This document shows, in pieces, positions 1-8,870 of a stretch of 64,000 bases of DNA. The translations under genes were made by a program, and so were the position numbers. Below the pieces are notes generated by a model. The model worked only from the letters and a program-made list of their open reading frames with translations, had not been told where the DNA came from and did no database searches. How positions within the stretch are numbered: position 1 is the stretch's first letter; each line of letters starts with the position of its first letter. The DNA is taken from NCBI RefSeq assembly GCF_001434405.1, contig NZ_AZFT01000001.1:1-64000 (forward strand), given 5' to 3'. The DNA comes from Ligilactobacillus apodemi DSM 16634 = JCM 16172. GTDB taxonomy: Bacteria; Bacillota; Bacilli; Lactobacillales; Lactobacillaceae.

Positions 1-893
1 GTCTTATTTTGATCAGCTATATATTGGAAACCTCGTTGCATCTCACCTTTTTCATTGAATAGATACCAGTGATCAATAATCTTTTGTTGACCTATCGCCA
101 TGTTACCATCAAAGGTATTAAAATAATGAGTTGCATTATCTATCCATTGCCAGCCATATTGCATTTGACCATCTGCATTATAATAAACAACACGACCATC
201 TGCTAATTTTTGAAAGCCAGTATAAAATGTGTTTGTCTGTGTATCATAAAGATACCAATAACCATCTTGTTGTTTTTCTACATAATTTGTTGGTGTTGGG
301 AACGTATCTGCCGTATCCTCGGTTTGACTTTCTTGTTTGTCTTGTGAACTTTCAGCCATAGCTGTCGTTGGTTGTTCACTTTCATTTGCAACTGTATCTG
401 CCGTTTTTGCTTTTGTGGCAACTTGTTGGTTATCTTCGCTTGTGTCTGTTTCATTAGCTTCTGCCGTAGCTTGTTGATCATCGGTCACATTTGTAGTTGC
501 TTCTGTTGTCTCTTGTTGCTTATCTTCACTTACGGTCGCAGCTGCTGTCTTAGCTTCGGTTTGAGCCTCATCAATTGTTGAATTTGTCTCACTCGTATCT
601 TCAGTTGTTTTTACCGGTGCTAAACTTTCTTCTGAAGTAGCTTCAGTTGCTTGACTAGAAATGGCTTGTTCATCTTCTTGAGTGGTAGCTGCCTTATTTT
701 CATCTGTCTCTGCCACACTTTGAGTGGTTTGAACTTCTACTGTTTGATCACTTTGCGTATTTACATCTGCTGAAACTTGATCAATATTTGCACTTAACCC
801 CAATGCTAGCCCTATAAAAACGATAGGCGCAACAACCCAGTTTTTACCAGACTTATACATTTTATAGCGCTTTTTTAGTTCATTATTTTCCAA
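1..893 (-). CDS. KxYKxGKxW-signal secreted protein with YG-type cell-wall/glucan-binding repeats (partial)
   Basis: Partial: the gene runs off the left edge and 297 codons are visible. The chosen start is a TTG at 891-893, preceded by GGGTGAG. Residues 11-19 read KMYKSGKNW, an exact KxYKxGKxW motif, followed by a hydrophobic segment and a likely cleavage near QVSA. A long Thr/Glu/Ala/Gln-rich linker follows to about residue 195. Then come aromatic repeats (GYWYLYD, VVYYNADGQMQYGW, HWYLFNEKGEMQRGF) of the glucan-binding/choline-binding-like type. The same layout opens many lactobacillary glucansucrases and other large surface proteins, but the catalytic part lies outside the window, so the enzyme class is open. 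It has its own promoter and is separated from the EPS operon by a terminator. Confidence 0.85.
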   Translation of the reverse strand, partial: MENNELKKRYKMYKSGKNWVVAPIVFIGLALGLSANIDQVSADVNTQSDQTVEVQTTQSVAETDENKAATTQEDEQAISSQATEATSEESLAPVKTTEDTSETNSTIDEAQTEAKTAAATVSEDKQQETTEATTNVTDDQQATAEANETDTSEDNQQVATKAKTADTVANESEQPTTAMAESSQDKQESQTEDTADTFPTPTNYVEKQQDGYWYLYDTQTNTFYTGFQKLADGRVVYYNADGQMQYGWQWIDNATHYFNTFDGNMAIGQQKIIDHWYLFNEKGEMQRGFQYIADQNK

Positions 894-935
894 AGTGCTC
901 ACCCTTTTCTTCTTTTGTTTTTTCTTAACATCTTT

Positions 936-964
936 ATATTAATTTTACTTTTTTATTATTTCAA
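936..964 (-). promoter_or_regulatory. Promoter of the KxYKxGKxW surface-protein gene
   Basis: On the minus strand a TTGAAA (959-964) and a TAATAT (936-941) are separated by exactly 17 bases. They lie about 45 bases upstream of the TTG start and downstream of the EPS terminator. Sequence match only. Confidence 0.5.
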
Positions 965-1030
965 TACTTTTAATTAATGAACTATTATTTTTTAATTGCC
1001 AAATTGCAGTAAATAACTCAGTTAAAAATA

Positions 1031-1084
1031 ATATAGGAACCAGAGAGATTTAGTAATAACTAGCTTTCTCTCTGGTTCCTATAT
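1031..1084 (-). terminator. Rho-independent terminator at the end of the EPS operon
   Basis: A perfect 18-bp inverted repeat (1031-1048 with 1067-1084) encloses an 18-base loop. On the minus strand it is followed by a T-rich run. It starts 3 bases after the stop of the last glycosyltransferase gene. Confidence 0.8.
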
Positions 1085-1087
1085 CAC

Positions 1088-2029
1088 TTAATAATTCGGA
1101 TCAACACGTTTCCCATTTTTACCGCGAATACCATCAAACCATGCTTTCATAACAATCGGGAAATTATTTTTCAAATGTTTATTACGTTTAGAAATAACTA
1201 ACATGTGTGCCATTAATAATGTTGGACTAATATTTCTTGCTGCCCAACTCTCACCATGTCTTTTATCAAACAAAATGTTATTGCGGATCGTATAGTAATT
1301 CCGCCAAGTATAAGCTTGATCGGCACCATCCTTTTTAGCATTAGCCGCTAATTGGCGATGCAGTTTAGCATTTGTTACATAAACTATTTTTGAGTATTTT
1401 AATAATTTTTGCGCATAATCAGTATCATCAAAAAACAAAAAATACCCTTCATCAGGTAATCCTGCTTTTTTAGAGACATCTAATGTCAATAAAGGTCCCT
1501 CAAAAGTCATATCTTTCACAAAGTAATCATCTTTTGTCAGTGGATGAGGAGCAAAAGTTTTGCGCAAAGTTGTCCAGAATTTATTTCCTGATTTTAAATC
1601 AATATCAAGACAAACACGATCAGTATAGCTTTCATCTTCTCGACTTGGTAAAGCTACCTCAACGTTTTTTTCTGCCATTTTAGCTAGCAATTTTTCTAAA
1701 CAAGCTGGTTCTGGCAAAACATCATCATCCATGATCCATAAATAGTCTATATCTAATTGATGTGCTAATCCTACAGCTTTGGCGAAACCACCTGCACCAC
1801 CTAAATTAGTATCATTAGCAAAGTAAAGTTTCTTTTTGGAATCTTTAGCCTTGTCATATTCACTAAAACCTTCATCGCGTAAGTACTCAATCGTTCCATC
1901 AGTACTATTATTATCAAACACTAAGATTTTTTCAAGTGGGTACGTTTGCTCATCTAATCCCTTTAAAACCTTTTTTAAACATTTCAACCGATTATAGGTA
2001 ACAATGATTACGCCAACTTTTCCGTCCAT
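1088..2029 (-). CDS. GT2 glycosyltransferase, GlfT2/rhamnosyltransferase-like
   Basis: A 313-residue cytoplasmic GT-A transferase predicted to add a sugar to the lipid-linked EPS repeat unit. The N-terminus has the GT2 fold start (VGVIIVTYNRL), then FDNNSTDGT and a metal-binding IMDDDV near residue 100. The FEGPLL and FFDDTDYA motifs match the GlfT2/RfbF-type subfamily that transfers galactofuranose or rhamnose. It closely resembles the protein encoded at 12256-13218 (shared NLGGAGGFA, YLWIMDDDV, RQLA, WRNYYTIRNNI-like and KRVDP blocks), so the two are paralogues. It is the last gene of the operon, 5 bases after its neighbour. Its ribosome site (AAGGTGG) lies inside the end of that neighbour. 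Acceptor and donor cannot be read from sequence. Confidence 0.85.
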   Translation of the reverse strand: MDGKVGVIIVTYNRLKCLKKVLKGLDEQTYPLEKILVFDNNSTDGTIEYLRDEGFSEYDKAKDSKKKLYFANDTNLGGAGGFAKAVGLAHQLDIDYLWIMDDDVLPEPACLEKLLAKMAEKNVEVALPSREDESYTDRVCLDIDLKSGNKFWTTLRKTFAPHPLTKDDYFVKDMTFEGPLLTLDVSKKAGLPDEGYFLFFDDTDYAQKLLKYSKIVYVTNAKLHRQLAANAKKDGADQAYTWRNYYTIRNNILFDKRHGESWAARNISPTLLMAHMLVISKRNKHLKNNFPIVMKAWFDGIRGKNGKRVDPNY

Positions 2030-2034
2030 TTAAA

Positions 2035-3057
2035 CTATTTCCACCTTTGTGTTTTTTTTATTCTATCCATGTATTTATTGAATACTAACGTTGTCCTGTA
2101 TAACTTACACTTTAACATGTTTCGAAAAACAATGTAGCGCATCCCCAAAACATTATCATGTGCTTTAGATTTAAAACAACCAGTATAGTCAAAATTTTCT
2201 GCTATTTCACGTAATTTTTTAGTCGCCTCAGATAATGAAATTTCTTTTTTGATATACAGTGGCCCATAGTAGCGATCTACTAATTTAATATACCCTAGAA
2301 GTTTAATTTTATTATCAGTCCATAAAAGCTCGCCATTTTCATCATATGGATAATATTTGGCAAAAATTTTTGCTGTTTGTTTTCGGTAACGTAATTCTGA
2401 CGTTAAAATATTAGGATTATAATAGGGTAATGTATGTGAAGCCAAAACATAGTAAAATTCTTCTGGAGTTAAAACAACCGAAGTTGCCTTATCAATCGCT
2501 TGATAATTAAATAATGCATCCTCTGAGATCATAATTTGTGAGTCATACATCAATGCATATTTTTCTAAAAAACTACGCTTAAAGAATTTAGAACCTATAC
2601 CTGTATTGCCTCGACCACGGTTAATTAACTTAAAGAGAGCTATTTTTTGGTCAATAGTTAAGTTCATCATGCTTTTAGTATGTTTTATTACTTCTATATC
2701 TGCCAAAACAATATCTGGTTTTTCAGTGATCAAGGATTCAAAAATTGTAACGAAATTTTTTCTAAAAGTGTCATCACTATCAATAAACGTTACATATTCA
2801 CCCTTTGCTAACTTTATCCCTGTATTTCTGGTACCACTAACTCCTTGATGCTTCCCAGGAATAACTTTAAAAAAATCATAATTAGTACTAAAATTTTTGG
2901 CTAACATCACTGTCTCATCACTTGACCCGTCATCTATCAACAAAACTTCCACCTTATTTTGCTTTTCGCCAACCATTTCAACAATACTATTTAAGGTTCT
3001 TTCTAAGTATTCTTCCGCATTATACATCGGAACAATAAATGAAATATCTTTTTTCAT
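2035..3057 (-). CDS. GT2 glycosyltransferase
   Basis: A 340-residue GT2 enzyme with the usual start (ISFIVPMYNAEEYLERTL), LLIDDGSSDET, and the DxD-type metal site FIDSDD near residue 94. The second half is basic, with KLY and WK near the C-terminus. It aligns along its length with the gene at 11219-12241 (same length; shared SGTRN/SKARN, FIDSDD, SEDALF/SEDTLF and RRYYG/DRYYG blocks). It probably adds one residue of the EPS repeat unit. It lies 12 bases downstream of the Stealth gene. The substrate is unknown. Confidence 0.85.
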   Translation of the reverse strand: MKKDISFIVPMYNAEEYLERTLNSIVEMVGEKQNKVEVLLIDDGSSDETVMLAKNFSTNYDFFKVIPGKHQGVSGTRNTGIKLAKGEYVTFIDSDDTFRKNFVTIFESLITEKPDIVLADIEVIKHTKSMMNLTIDQKIALFKLINRGRGNTGIGSKFFKRSFLEKYALMYDSQIMISEDALFNYQAIDKATSVVLTPEEFYYVLASHTLPYYNPNILTSELRYRKQTAKIFAKYYPYDENGELLWTDNKIKLLGYIKLVDRYYGPLYIKKEISLSEATKKLREIAENFDYTGCFKSKAHDNVLGMRYIVFRNMLKCKLYRTTLVFNKYMDRIKKTQRWK

Positions 3058-3069
3058 GTCAGCCTACTT

Positions 3070-4062
3070 TCACTTTTCAAACGCAGATTTACTTGGGAAT
3101 CGATACTTAAAACTCTCTTGCAAGTTACTCATCTGTCTGTCTAGATCAACAACTTCAAAGCCATCGTTGATACACATTATCTTATCTTTACCAGCTCTTA
3201 AAGCTTGAAAAATATCATCATTATTGCCATCAAGCGAATACAGTTTCCCTAATTTATCTGTATTTTCAGGAATAAATTGCCCACTAGCTAATTGCCAATA
3301 TCTAAACAACCATAAATTTAGATTATTCTTTTCACGAAACCTTGAAGCTACTGTTTCACGAAAAAGTTCTGGTTCTTTTTGCCATAAAGTTTCAAACGTA
3401 CTTTTTTTAAATTTTTGAGGTAAATGTGGTTCAAAATAACCACAAACATGTTTACCAGGAAGCTGTAATAGCGTCCGAATAATATTTTTACCATACTTCA
3501 GTGATAACATTCTCCCATTTTTAACTATTTCTTTTTTGCTAAAATACTTGTTAATTATTTCCATATCATTCACTTGATAATTTGCCGTACCGTAGCATTC
3601 AGGAACAATCGGTGATAAAACAGCCATATCCACTGGGAGATCTTCCCTAAAAAAATCTTTCTTTTCCACTGGAGCGGTTATATACATATCATCATTAAAA
3701 TAAACAAAATTCTCACTTAAGCCCTTGATTTTATGCAAATTCATTTCAATTGCATTACTATTAAAGACCGGCAAATATTGTTCATCAATAATTTCTTTAT
3801 GATCCACCACAACTAATTTTTCATGATTTGTATTTAACCATTTTGGAACCTGATTATCTGTTACTAAATAAACCTTATTGACCCAAGGTGCAAATTTTTC
3901 TACACCTCGAAACCAATATTTAAAAGTTCCCCAATCACGATATGCCTTATCACCACTTGTTGCTTTGTCTGCTTGTAACTTTGGTTGATACTCGTTTCGT
4001 TTTTCTTGCCAAACTTGATCACTATCATCTACCCACGTTACAACGAAATCTATTTTATCCAT
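3070..4062 (-). CDS. Stealth-family capsular/EPS sugar-phosphotransferase
   Basis: A 330-residue protein of the Stealth family. These enzymes transfer hexose-1-phosphate from a nucleotide sugar to make phosphodiester-linked capsules or decorations. Conserved region 1 is IDFVVTWVDDSDQ at the extreme N-terminus. Region 2 includes NSNAIEMNLHKIKGLSENF and VYFNDDMYI (about residues 105-135). Region 3 covers the central PGKHVCGYFEPHLPQ stretch, and region 4 the YSLDGNNDD part. Its presence predicts a phosphate group in this polysaccharide. A 113-base spacer with a hairpin separates it from wzh upstream. Family assignment is firm, the substrate is not. Confidence 0.85.
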   Translation of the reverse strand: MDKIDFVVTWVDDSDQVWQEKRNEYQPKLQADKATSGDKAYRDWGTFKYWFRGVEKFAPWVNKVYLVTDNQVPKWLNTNHEKLVVVDHKEIIDEQYLPVFNSNAIEMNLHKIKGLSENFVYFNDDMYITAPVEKKDFFREDLPVDMAVLSPIVPECYGTANYQVNDMEIINKYFSKKEIVKNGRMLSLKYGKNIIRTLLQLPGKHVCGYFEPHLPQKFKKSTFETLWQKEPELFRETVASRFREKNNLNLWLFRYWQLASGQFIPENTDKLGKLYSLDGNNDDIFQALRAGKDKIMCINDGFEVVDLDRQMSNLQESFKYRFPSKSAFEK

Positions 4063-4095
4063 AATTCTCCCTAACTTTGTAAAAAAGCAAATATA

Positions 4096-4149
4096 GAGTC
4101 ATGCAATTGGCAATTTATGCCTACCCCCAATTATTAATTGCATAAACTC
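4096..4149 (-). terminator. Terminator-like hairpin inside the EPS operon
   Basis: GAGT-x-ATGCAATT (4096-4108) pairs with AATTGCAT-xx-ACTC (4136-4149) around a 27-base loop, which itself holds a GGCA/TGCC pairing. On the minus strand a run of six Ts follows nine bases after the stem. The T run is offset from the stem, so this may reduce rather than stop transcription into the last three genes. Confidence 0.4.
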
Positions 4150-4175
4150 ATATCAAGTTACTTAAACACATACTC

Positions 4176-4952
4176 CTAAAAGAAAAAGAAACGCTTTTTC
4201 TTTTGAATTTTTCGATAGTTTCTAGCAATTACACTTTTACCGTTTAAGACATTTTCTGCATTATTTTCAAAAGAAAACGCTAATGTCTCATCAAAATCTG
4301 TTGCCACCTGCTCAAAAGCTTCACGTAAAACAAAATTTCTACCTTTAAGTGCGTGTGCATCAGAAGCAATAAATTGAACCAAATTATTTTCGACCAATTT
4401 TTTTGAAATATCTGCTACCTCTGTTCCAAAACCACCTACATAACTTGTTGCAGTAAGTTGTGCCAAGGCACCTTGCTGAATAAAATCATATAGCAGATTT
4501 AAATCTTTTTGAATCTCTTTATTCCTTTCAGGATGAACAATAATTGGTGTCGTACCCAATTTTCGTAATTCAAAAATTAAACGTTGTGCGTAAGCAGGTA
4601 CATTTCTATGTGGAAATTCCAACAACATGTATTTCTTTTTCTCATCTGTTCCGAGTAAATCATCATATCGTTGTGTCAAATCTCCGTTAATATGTATCTC
4701 CTGTCCTGGAAATACACTTAAATTGATATTTCTTACATCTAACTCATTTTGAAAATCTTTAGTTTTCTCGATAACATCTTGACGATGATTAATATAATTA
4801 TTATCCAAATGATGTGGTGTTGCTAAAATATGTGTAACACCATCTTCAATTGCTGCATGTGCTAAGCCAAGCGAACTTTCAAGATTAGGTGATCCATCAT
4901 CAATCCCTGGCAAAATATGACAATGTATATCCACTAGTTTTTCTAATTGCAT
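4176..4952 (-). CDS. wzh: Wzh/CpsB-type PHP-family protein-tyrosine phosphatase
   Basis: A 258-residue manganese-dependent phosphatase of the PHP fold. It dephosphorylates the tyrosine-rich tail of Wze and so resets chain-length control. Metal-ligand motifs are visible in order: DIHCHILPGIDDG (residues 8-20), ATPHH (about 44-48), HPERN (about 139) and SDAHAL (about 196-201). The length matches the CpsB/Wzh family. The C-terminus ends in a short Lys/Phe-rich tail (KKKRFFFF). Unlike most lactobacillary EPS operons, it is separated from wze by an acyltransferase gene. Confidence 0.9.
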   Translation of the reverse strand: MQLEKLVDIHCHILPGIDDGSPNLESSLGLAHAAIEDGVTHILATPHHLDNNYINHRQDVIEKTKDFQNELDVRNINLSVFPGQEIHINGDLTQRYDDLLGTDEKKKYMLLEFPHRNVPAYAQRLIFELRKLGTTPIIVHPERNKEIQKDLNLLYDFIQQGALAQLTATSYVGGFGTEVADISKKLVENNLVQFIASDAHALKGRNFVLREAFEQVATDFDETLAFSFENNAENVLNGKSVIARNYRKIQKKKRFFFF

Positions 4953-4975
4953 ATCTAACTCCCAAATTTAACAGA

Positions 4976-6082
4976 CTATTTATGCACAATAAACTTTTTA
5001 TACAAATTATCAACTGTATTTTCATTTAATAATTTTATAGGATTCAACCAAGTATCCAATACTTTTAGTTTAATAATATCAATAATTGTACAGAATATAT
5101 AGATTAGTGTTGTACTCATTAATCCATATAACAATAGCATCCACGGATTCATAGTTTGCGAATTAACATTTACATAGAAAATAGATTGCCAGATAACGCC
5201 ACGTAAGAGTGGGTTATCTGAAATAATATATACTGCTAATGAAGATGCCGAAATTACATTTATTATAGCACTGGAAAATTTGGGGCGACTTGTAAAGTAC
5301 AGAAATACTCCGATCGCAAAAATCAAAGCCACTGTTGAGTCTATAGTCGTCAAGTGCATCGCACTTCTACTGAAAATATTCCTAGAAGAAATAAGTGAAA
5401 GAATATTTAGTACAACAATCCCACCAAACAATGCTAAAGATCCTATTAAGGTAAAGTACTTCGCGAATTTTTTCAATTCCACTCTATCGGTAATATATAG
5501 TCTGATATACGCTCCAACACTATAAAATAACAAAAATAATAGTAATTCATTATTTGATAATGCACTCTTAGCTAAAAATGTTGGTATCAGTGAACTAACA
5601 AGCCACAGGGTAAGTATAAACATTTCAAAAAATCTTCTATCGCTACTTAGAATAAATTTATTTATGAATGGTACAAATAACGATAAAATTACGTAATCAG
5701 TTATAAACCAATATGCACCGTAACTTGTCGGAAGAAAACTTACTACAATATTTTTTAGCGAGAGATTTCCAATTTGCAAAAGCCAAACTAATAGCAAAAT
5801 CAAAACACTATATGTAAAAACTTTCCAAAGTAAATTCAAAATACGTTTTAATTTAAACTTTGAATTTATCAGATAAAAACCACTAATAAAAACAAATATC
5901 ATAACTGCAGGTTTACCTAAGGAAGCTAAAAGCTCTGCAACAAAAAGATTACCAAACGATCCTTTAAAAGCTACAAAATTCCCATTAGTTGCTATACCAT
6001 GAATTGAAAAATGATGTAGCACAATGAAAAACATACAAACAATTCTCAATAACTCAAAATTTGAGTTTCTCTCTTTACCCAT
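4976..6082 (-). CDS. Acyltransferase 3 family membrane protein (EPS O-acetylation candidate)
   Basis: A 368-residue polytopic membrane protein of the acyltransferase-3 family, which moves acyl (usually acetyl) groups onto extracytoplasmic sugars. The N-terminus has the family signature NFELLRIVCMFFIVLHHFS with the conserved basic and His residues, followed by about ten hydrophobic segments. It sits between wze and wzh, splitting the usual phosphoregulatory trio. The coding sequence is very AT-rich and poor in GATC compared with backbone genes, which fits a mobile EPS module. Which sugar it modifies is unknown. Confidence 0.8.
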   Translation of the reverse strand: MGKERNSNFELLRIVCMFFIVLHHFSIHGIATNGNFVAFKGSFGNLFVAELLASLGKPAVMIFVFISGFYLINSKFKLKRILNLLWKVFTYSVLILLLVWLLQIGNLSLKNIVVSFLPTSYGAYWFITDYVILSLFVPFINKFILSSDRRFFEMFILTLWLVSSLIPTFLAKSALSNNELLLFLLFYSVGAYIRLYITDRVELKKFAKYFTLIGSLALFGGIVVLNILSLISSRNIFSRSAMHLTTIDSTVALIFAIGVFLYFTSRPKFSSAIINVISASSLAVYIISDNPLLRGVIWQSIFYVNVNSQTMNPWMLLLYGLMSTTLIYIFCTIIDIIKLKVLDTWLNPIKLLNENTVDNLYKKFIVHK

Positions 6083-6119
6083 AGTTAAATACAGCCTATT
6101 ACCTTTCTACATAAAATAT

Positions 6120-6842
6120 CTACTTGCCGTAATAGCCATAGTAACCATAATAACCAACAGAATCACCATCTGCATCATTCAAAATAGAGCCAATTATCTT
6201 ACCATCCACATGCTTTATCAATTTCACCGCTTGGCGAACGGCTTCTTTTTCGGCTCTATTTTCTCTAACTACTACAATTGTTCCATCAACTTTAGTAGAC
6301 AAAATTTGCGCATCTGTTACTGATAAAACAGGTGGTGCATCGTAAATAACTAAATCGAAAGCGTCTTGTAAAGCAGTAATTAAATTACTCATTCTTTTTG
6401 ACCCTATCAACTCAGAGGGATTAGGTGGTGTTGGCCCACTCGGAAGAACATAAAGATTATCTACAGAAGTTTTATAAAAAATATCATTGACTGAGACACT
6501 ATGTTCGGTCAAAAAATTAGTTAAGCCAATCGGGTTACTGATACTAAAAGTTGCATTAATTGTCGGGCGACGCAAATCTGTATCCACCAATAACACGCGT
6601 TTTCCTTGTCTAGCAAAAGCAACAGCTAAGTTTGCGGCAACAGTAGATTTCCCTTCAGAAGCTGTTGCAGACGTCATAACTAATGACTTAATCTGCTCAT
6701 CGGCATTAGAAAACTCAATATTTGTTCTGATTGTATTAAATTGCTCAGTATTAACCGAACTAGGTGCAGAAACTGTAATCAGTCTAACACCTTGCTCCAT
6801 ACTATTTGTTTCTAACTTTTTCTTTTTCTTAAAAATACCCAT
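6120..6842 (-). CDS. wze: Wze/CpsD-type bacterial tyrosine kinase
   Basis: A 240-residue BY-kinase that autophosphorylates on a C-terminal tyrosine cluster and, with its membrane partner Wzd, controls EPS polymerisation. Walker A is TASEGKSTVAANLA (about 60-73), Walker A' is VLLVDTDLRRPT (about 89-100) and Walker B is DLVIYDAPPV (about 160-169). The tail is a clear tyrosine cluster, GYYGYYGYYGK. It lies 8 bases downstream of wzd and is surely co-transcribed. The short Lys-rich N-terminus precedes the kinase domain. It acts at the cytoplasmic membrane face. Confidence 0.95.
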   Translation of the reverse strand: MGIFKKKKKLETNSMEQGVRLITVSAPSSVNTEQFNTIRTNIEFSNADEQIKSLVMTSATASEGKSTVAANLAVAFARQGKRVLLVDTDLRRPTINATFSISNPIGLTNFLTEHSVSVNDIFYKTSVDNLYVLPSGPTPPNPSELIGSKRMSNLITALQDAFDLVIYDAPPVLSVTDAQILSTKVDGTIVVVRENRAEKEAVRQAVKLIKHVDGKIIGSILNDADGDSVGYYGYYGYYGK

Positions 6843-6850
6843 ATCTACTC

Positions 6851-7612
6851 TTAAACCCTCCTAGTGTCATCTTCATCTTCGCTACTATCTTCTAATACTT
6901 CAACAATTTGATAATCTCTATTTTCAATATGATAAACAAGACCTAAATTTGTTAACGCTAAATCATCCGTCAAAAATTCAGTATCTTTAACTGTATTATC
7001 CATCAAATCCTTTACAACACCTATAATGACACCTATTAAAGCCCCTGCTACTAACCCTAGTGCAATATTTAGCTTTTTGTTTGGTGACACTGGAGTTGTT
7101 TTTGCCTTTGCAGTTGAAACAATTGTGACGTTATTTACTTTCATAATCGTTTTTATCTTATCTTTGAAAACTTTAGCAACCGCATTAGCCATATCAGCAG
7201 CAACATAGGCATTGGCATCAGTTGCTGTAATTGTTACTACTTGAGAATTAGTTGAATTGGAAATTGAAATTGCTTCCGATAAACTTTCAACATTACCAGC
7301 ATAATTGTCTTTTTCCTTTAATTCTTTAAGAACTTCGTTTAAAATAATTGGTTTTTTCAAAATATCTTTATACGTGTTAATTGCTTGCAGATCGGCTTGT
7401 TGAACTGCATACTGAACACTATTATTATCAACTTTTTGATTGACTAATAAATCGCTACTAGATGAATATTTAGGCGTCATAAAAACAAAAGAAATAATGG
7501 CTGCTGCTATTACACCAATAACTGCACACCAGGTAATTATTACCCAATTATTTTTTAAGATACCCCAAACATTTTTCACGCTAATAAATTTATTTTTATC
7601 TACAGTTTCCAC
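6851..7612 (-). CDS. wzd: Wzd/CpsC-type chain-length determinant and kinase activator
   Basis: A 253-residue Wzz-domain membrane adaptor that activates the tyrosine kinase Wze and sets polysaccharide chain length. A first membrane segment (about residues 23-50, IITWCAVIGVIAAAIISFVF) and a second (about 182-202) flank the extracytoplasmic Wzz domain. The proline-rich TTPVSPNKK sequence precedes the second segment, as in the family. The cytoplasmic tail is acidic (DSSEDEDD), which is longer and more acidic than I would expect. It is followed directly by wze. Confidence 0.9.
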   Translation of the reverse strand: METVDKNKFISVKNVWGILKNNWVIITWCAVIGVIAAAIISFVFMTPKYSSSSDLLVNQKVDNNSVQYAVQQADLQAINTYKDILKKPIILNEVLKELKEKDNYAGNVESLSEAISISNSTNSQVVTITATDANAYVAADMANAVAKVFKDKIKTIMKVNNVTIVSTAKAKTTPVSPNKKLNIALGLVAGALIGVIIGVVKDLMDNTVKDTEFLTDDLALTNLGLVYHIENRDYQIVEVLEDSSEDEDDTRRV

Positions 7613-7631
7613 ATTGACCCTCCTATTTTAG

Positions 7632-8813
7632 TCATAAAATCTTTTTGCTTATTACTTCACTACCAACGATAAAATCTGAATCATCCATTGAGAAATATTT
7701 ACTTAGTAGCATTGCAAATGGTGAATACCAAAGAACTACAAGCTGCGGGTCAAACATTGCATGTATAGACAAAGCGATTAAAACAACAGCCAATATATCA
7801 TTACGATAATGTACACTTTTATACGCTACATATGTAAATAAAAATATAATGAACGCTGTAAAAACAATTCCATTAACTACTAAATTTTGAAAATAAGAAC
7901 TATCAATATAATTATAATTTGACGAAAAGCGTCCTACGCTATCCAACGTTATAAAAGAAATTTTTTGTCCAAAAAGACTTACTCCAAAATTCTTTATTCC
8001 GTCCACACTCAACTGCAATCGATTGTTTACAAATTTGTCAACCTCCGTAAAGAGTGCAAGAGGAGCTTTAAAACAAAGCCACCATAAACACAAAGGAGCT
8101 AAAATAAACGTACACGTTGCTATCGCCCGCGTAAAGGTGAATTTCACCATTATATTTGTTTTAAGTATTTTTACTACAAATGTATAACCTAACAACGCCA
8201 TTGATAGTACAAATGGGCTACTTGTCACAGCATTCTTATAAATATATACATCCAGTATTAACAACCCTATCAAGGACCAGTAACTAATACTTTTTTTCTT
8301 TAATGCTAAACAAGCAGCAGTAAAGAAGAATGCATACTGACTAGGAAATGATACATATGAAAATCCCAAACTATTTCTATATCTACCATTTTGTGCCGAG
8401 TACATACTACTTACTAACCCTATCTTACTTCCCACAATCGTTAATAAAAATAATATCAAAACTACCCAAATAAAGGCTTTTAAGATCTTATCGAAACTAA
8501 CATCTCTTGCAGATATCACAAATAGCATTGATGAGAGAAAAATAGTACCATAAGAGTGCCCCATTATTTTTATCACAACTAGTAGAAATAATATCATCAA
8601 ACTAAATCTAAAGAAAGAATATTCTTTTATCTCTGATAACGTGAATAGTTCCTTAATGATTATTATTCCTATCGCAAACGCCACCATGATATATTGTAGC
8701 ATGCCCCCTAATTTGGCCGAGTAATTTGTCGTTATAAACAAAGCCATATATAGACACCAGACAAAGAAGGCACCACAAAACAAATTTTCTTTGTTAAATA
8801 TGAGTTTTGTCAT
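7632..8813 (-). CDS. wzy: Wzy-type EPS polymerase / O-antigen-ligase-like membrane protein
   Basis: A 393-residue protein with about ten to twelve hydrophobic segments and a larger extracytoplasmic loop containing YIDSSYFQNLVVNG (about residue 310). That block recurs as YIDASYVRTLMMHG and FIDSAFVQAWIMFG in the two other candidate polymerases in this window. Its place just before wzd-wze fits the polymerase that joins repeat units on the outer face of the membrane. The gene is AT-rich and GATC-poor. Sequence divergence in this family is high, so the call rests on topology, the loop motif and context. Confidence 0.75.
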   Translation of the reverse strand: MTKLIFNKENLFCGAFFVWCLYMALFITTNYSAKLGGMLQYIMVAFAIGIIIIKELFTLSEIKEYSFFRFSLMILFLLVVIKIMGHSYGTIFLSSMLFVISARDVSFDKILKAFIWVVLILFLLTIVGSKIGLVSSMYSAQNGRYRNSLGFSYVSFPSQYAFFFTAACLALKKKSISYWSLIGLLILDVYIYKNAVTSSPFVLSMALLGYTFVVKILKTNIMVKFTFTRAIATCTFILAPLCLWWLCFKAPLALFTEVDKFVNNRLQLSVDGIKNFGVSLFGQKISFITLDSVGRFSSNYNYIDSSYFQNLVVNGIVFTAFIIFLFTYVAYKSVHYRNDILAVVLIALSIHAMFDPQLVVLWYSPFAMLLSKYFSMDDSDFIVGSEVISKKIL

Positions 8814-8870
8814 TATATATTATCCACCTAATTCACTAAAAAAAAACCATCAAACATTGCCTCACTTTTA

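Noticed and set aside
131-581. Plus-strand frames of 76 and 69 codons and a minus 67-codon frame
   Set aside because: They overlap the YG-repeat surface protein on another frame and reflect its low-complexity Thr/Glu/Gln linker; no ribosome site or family match.
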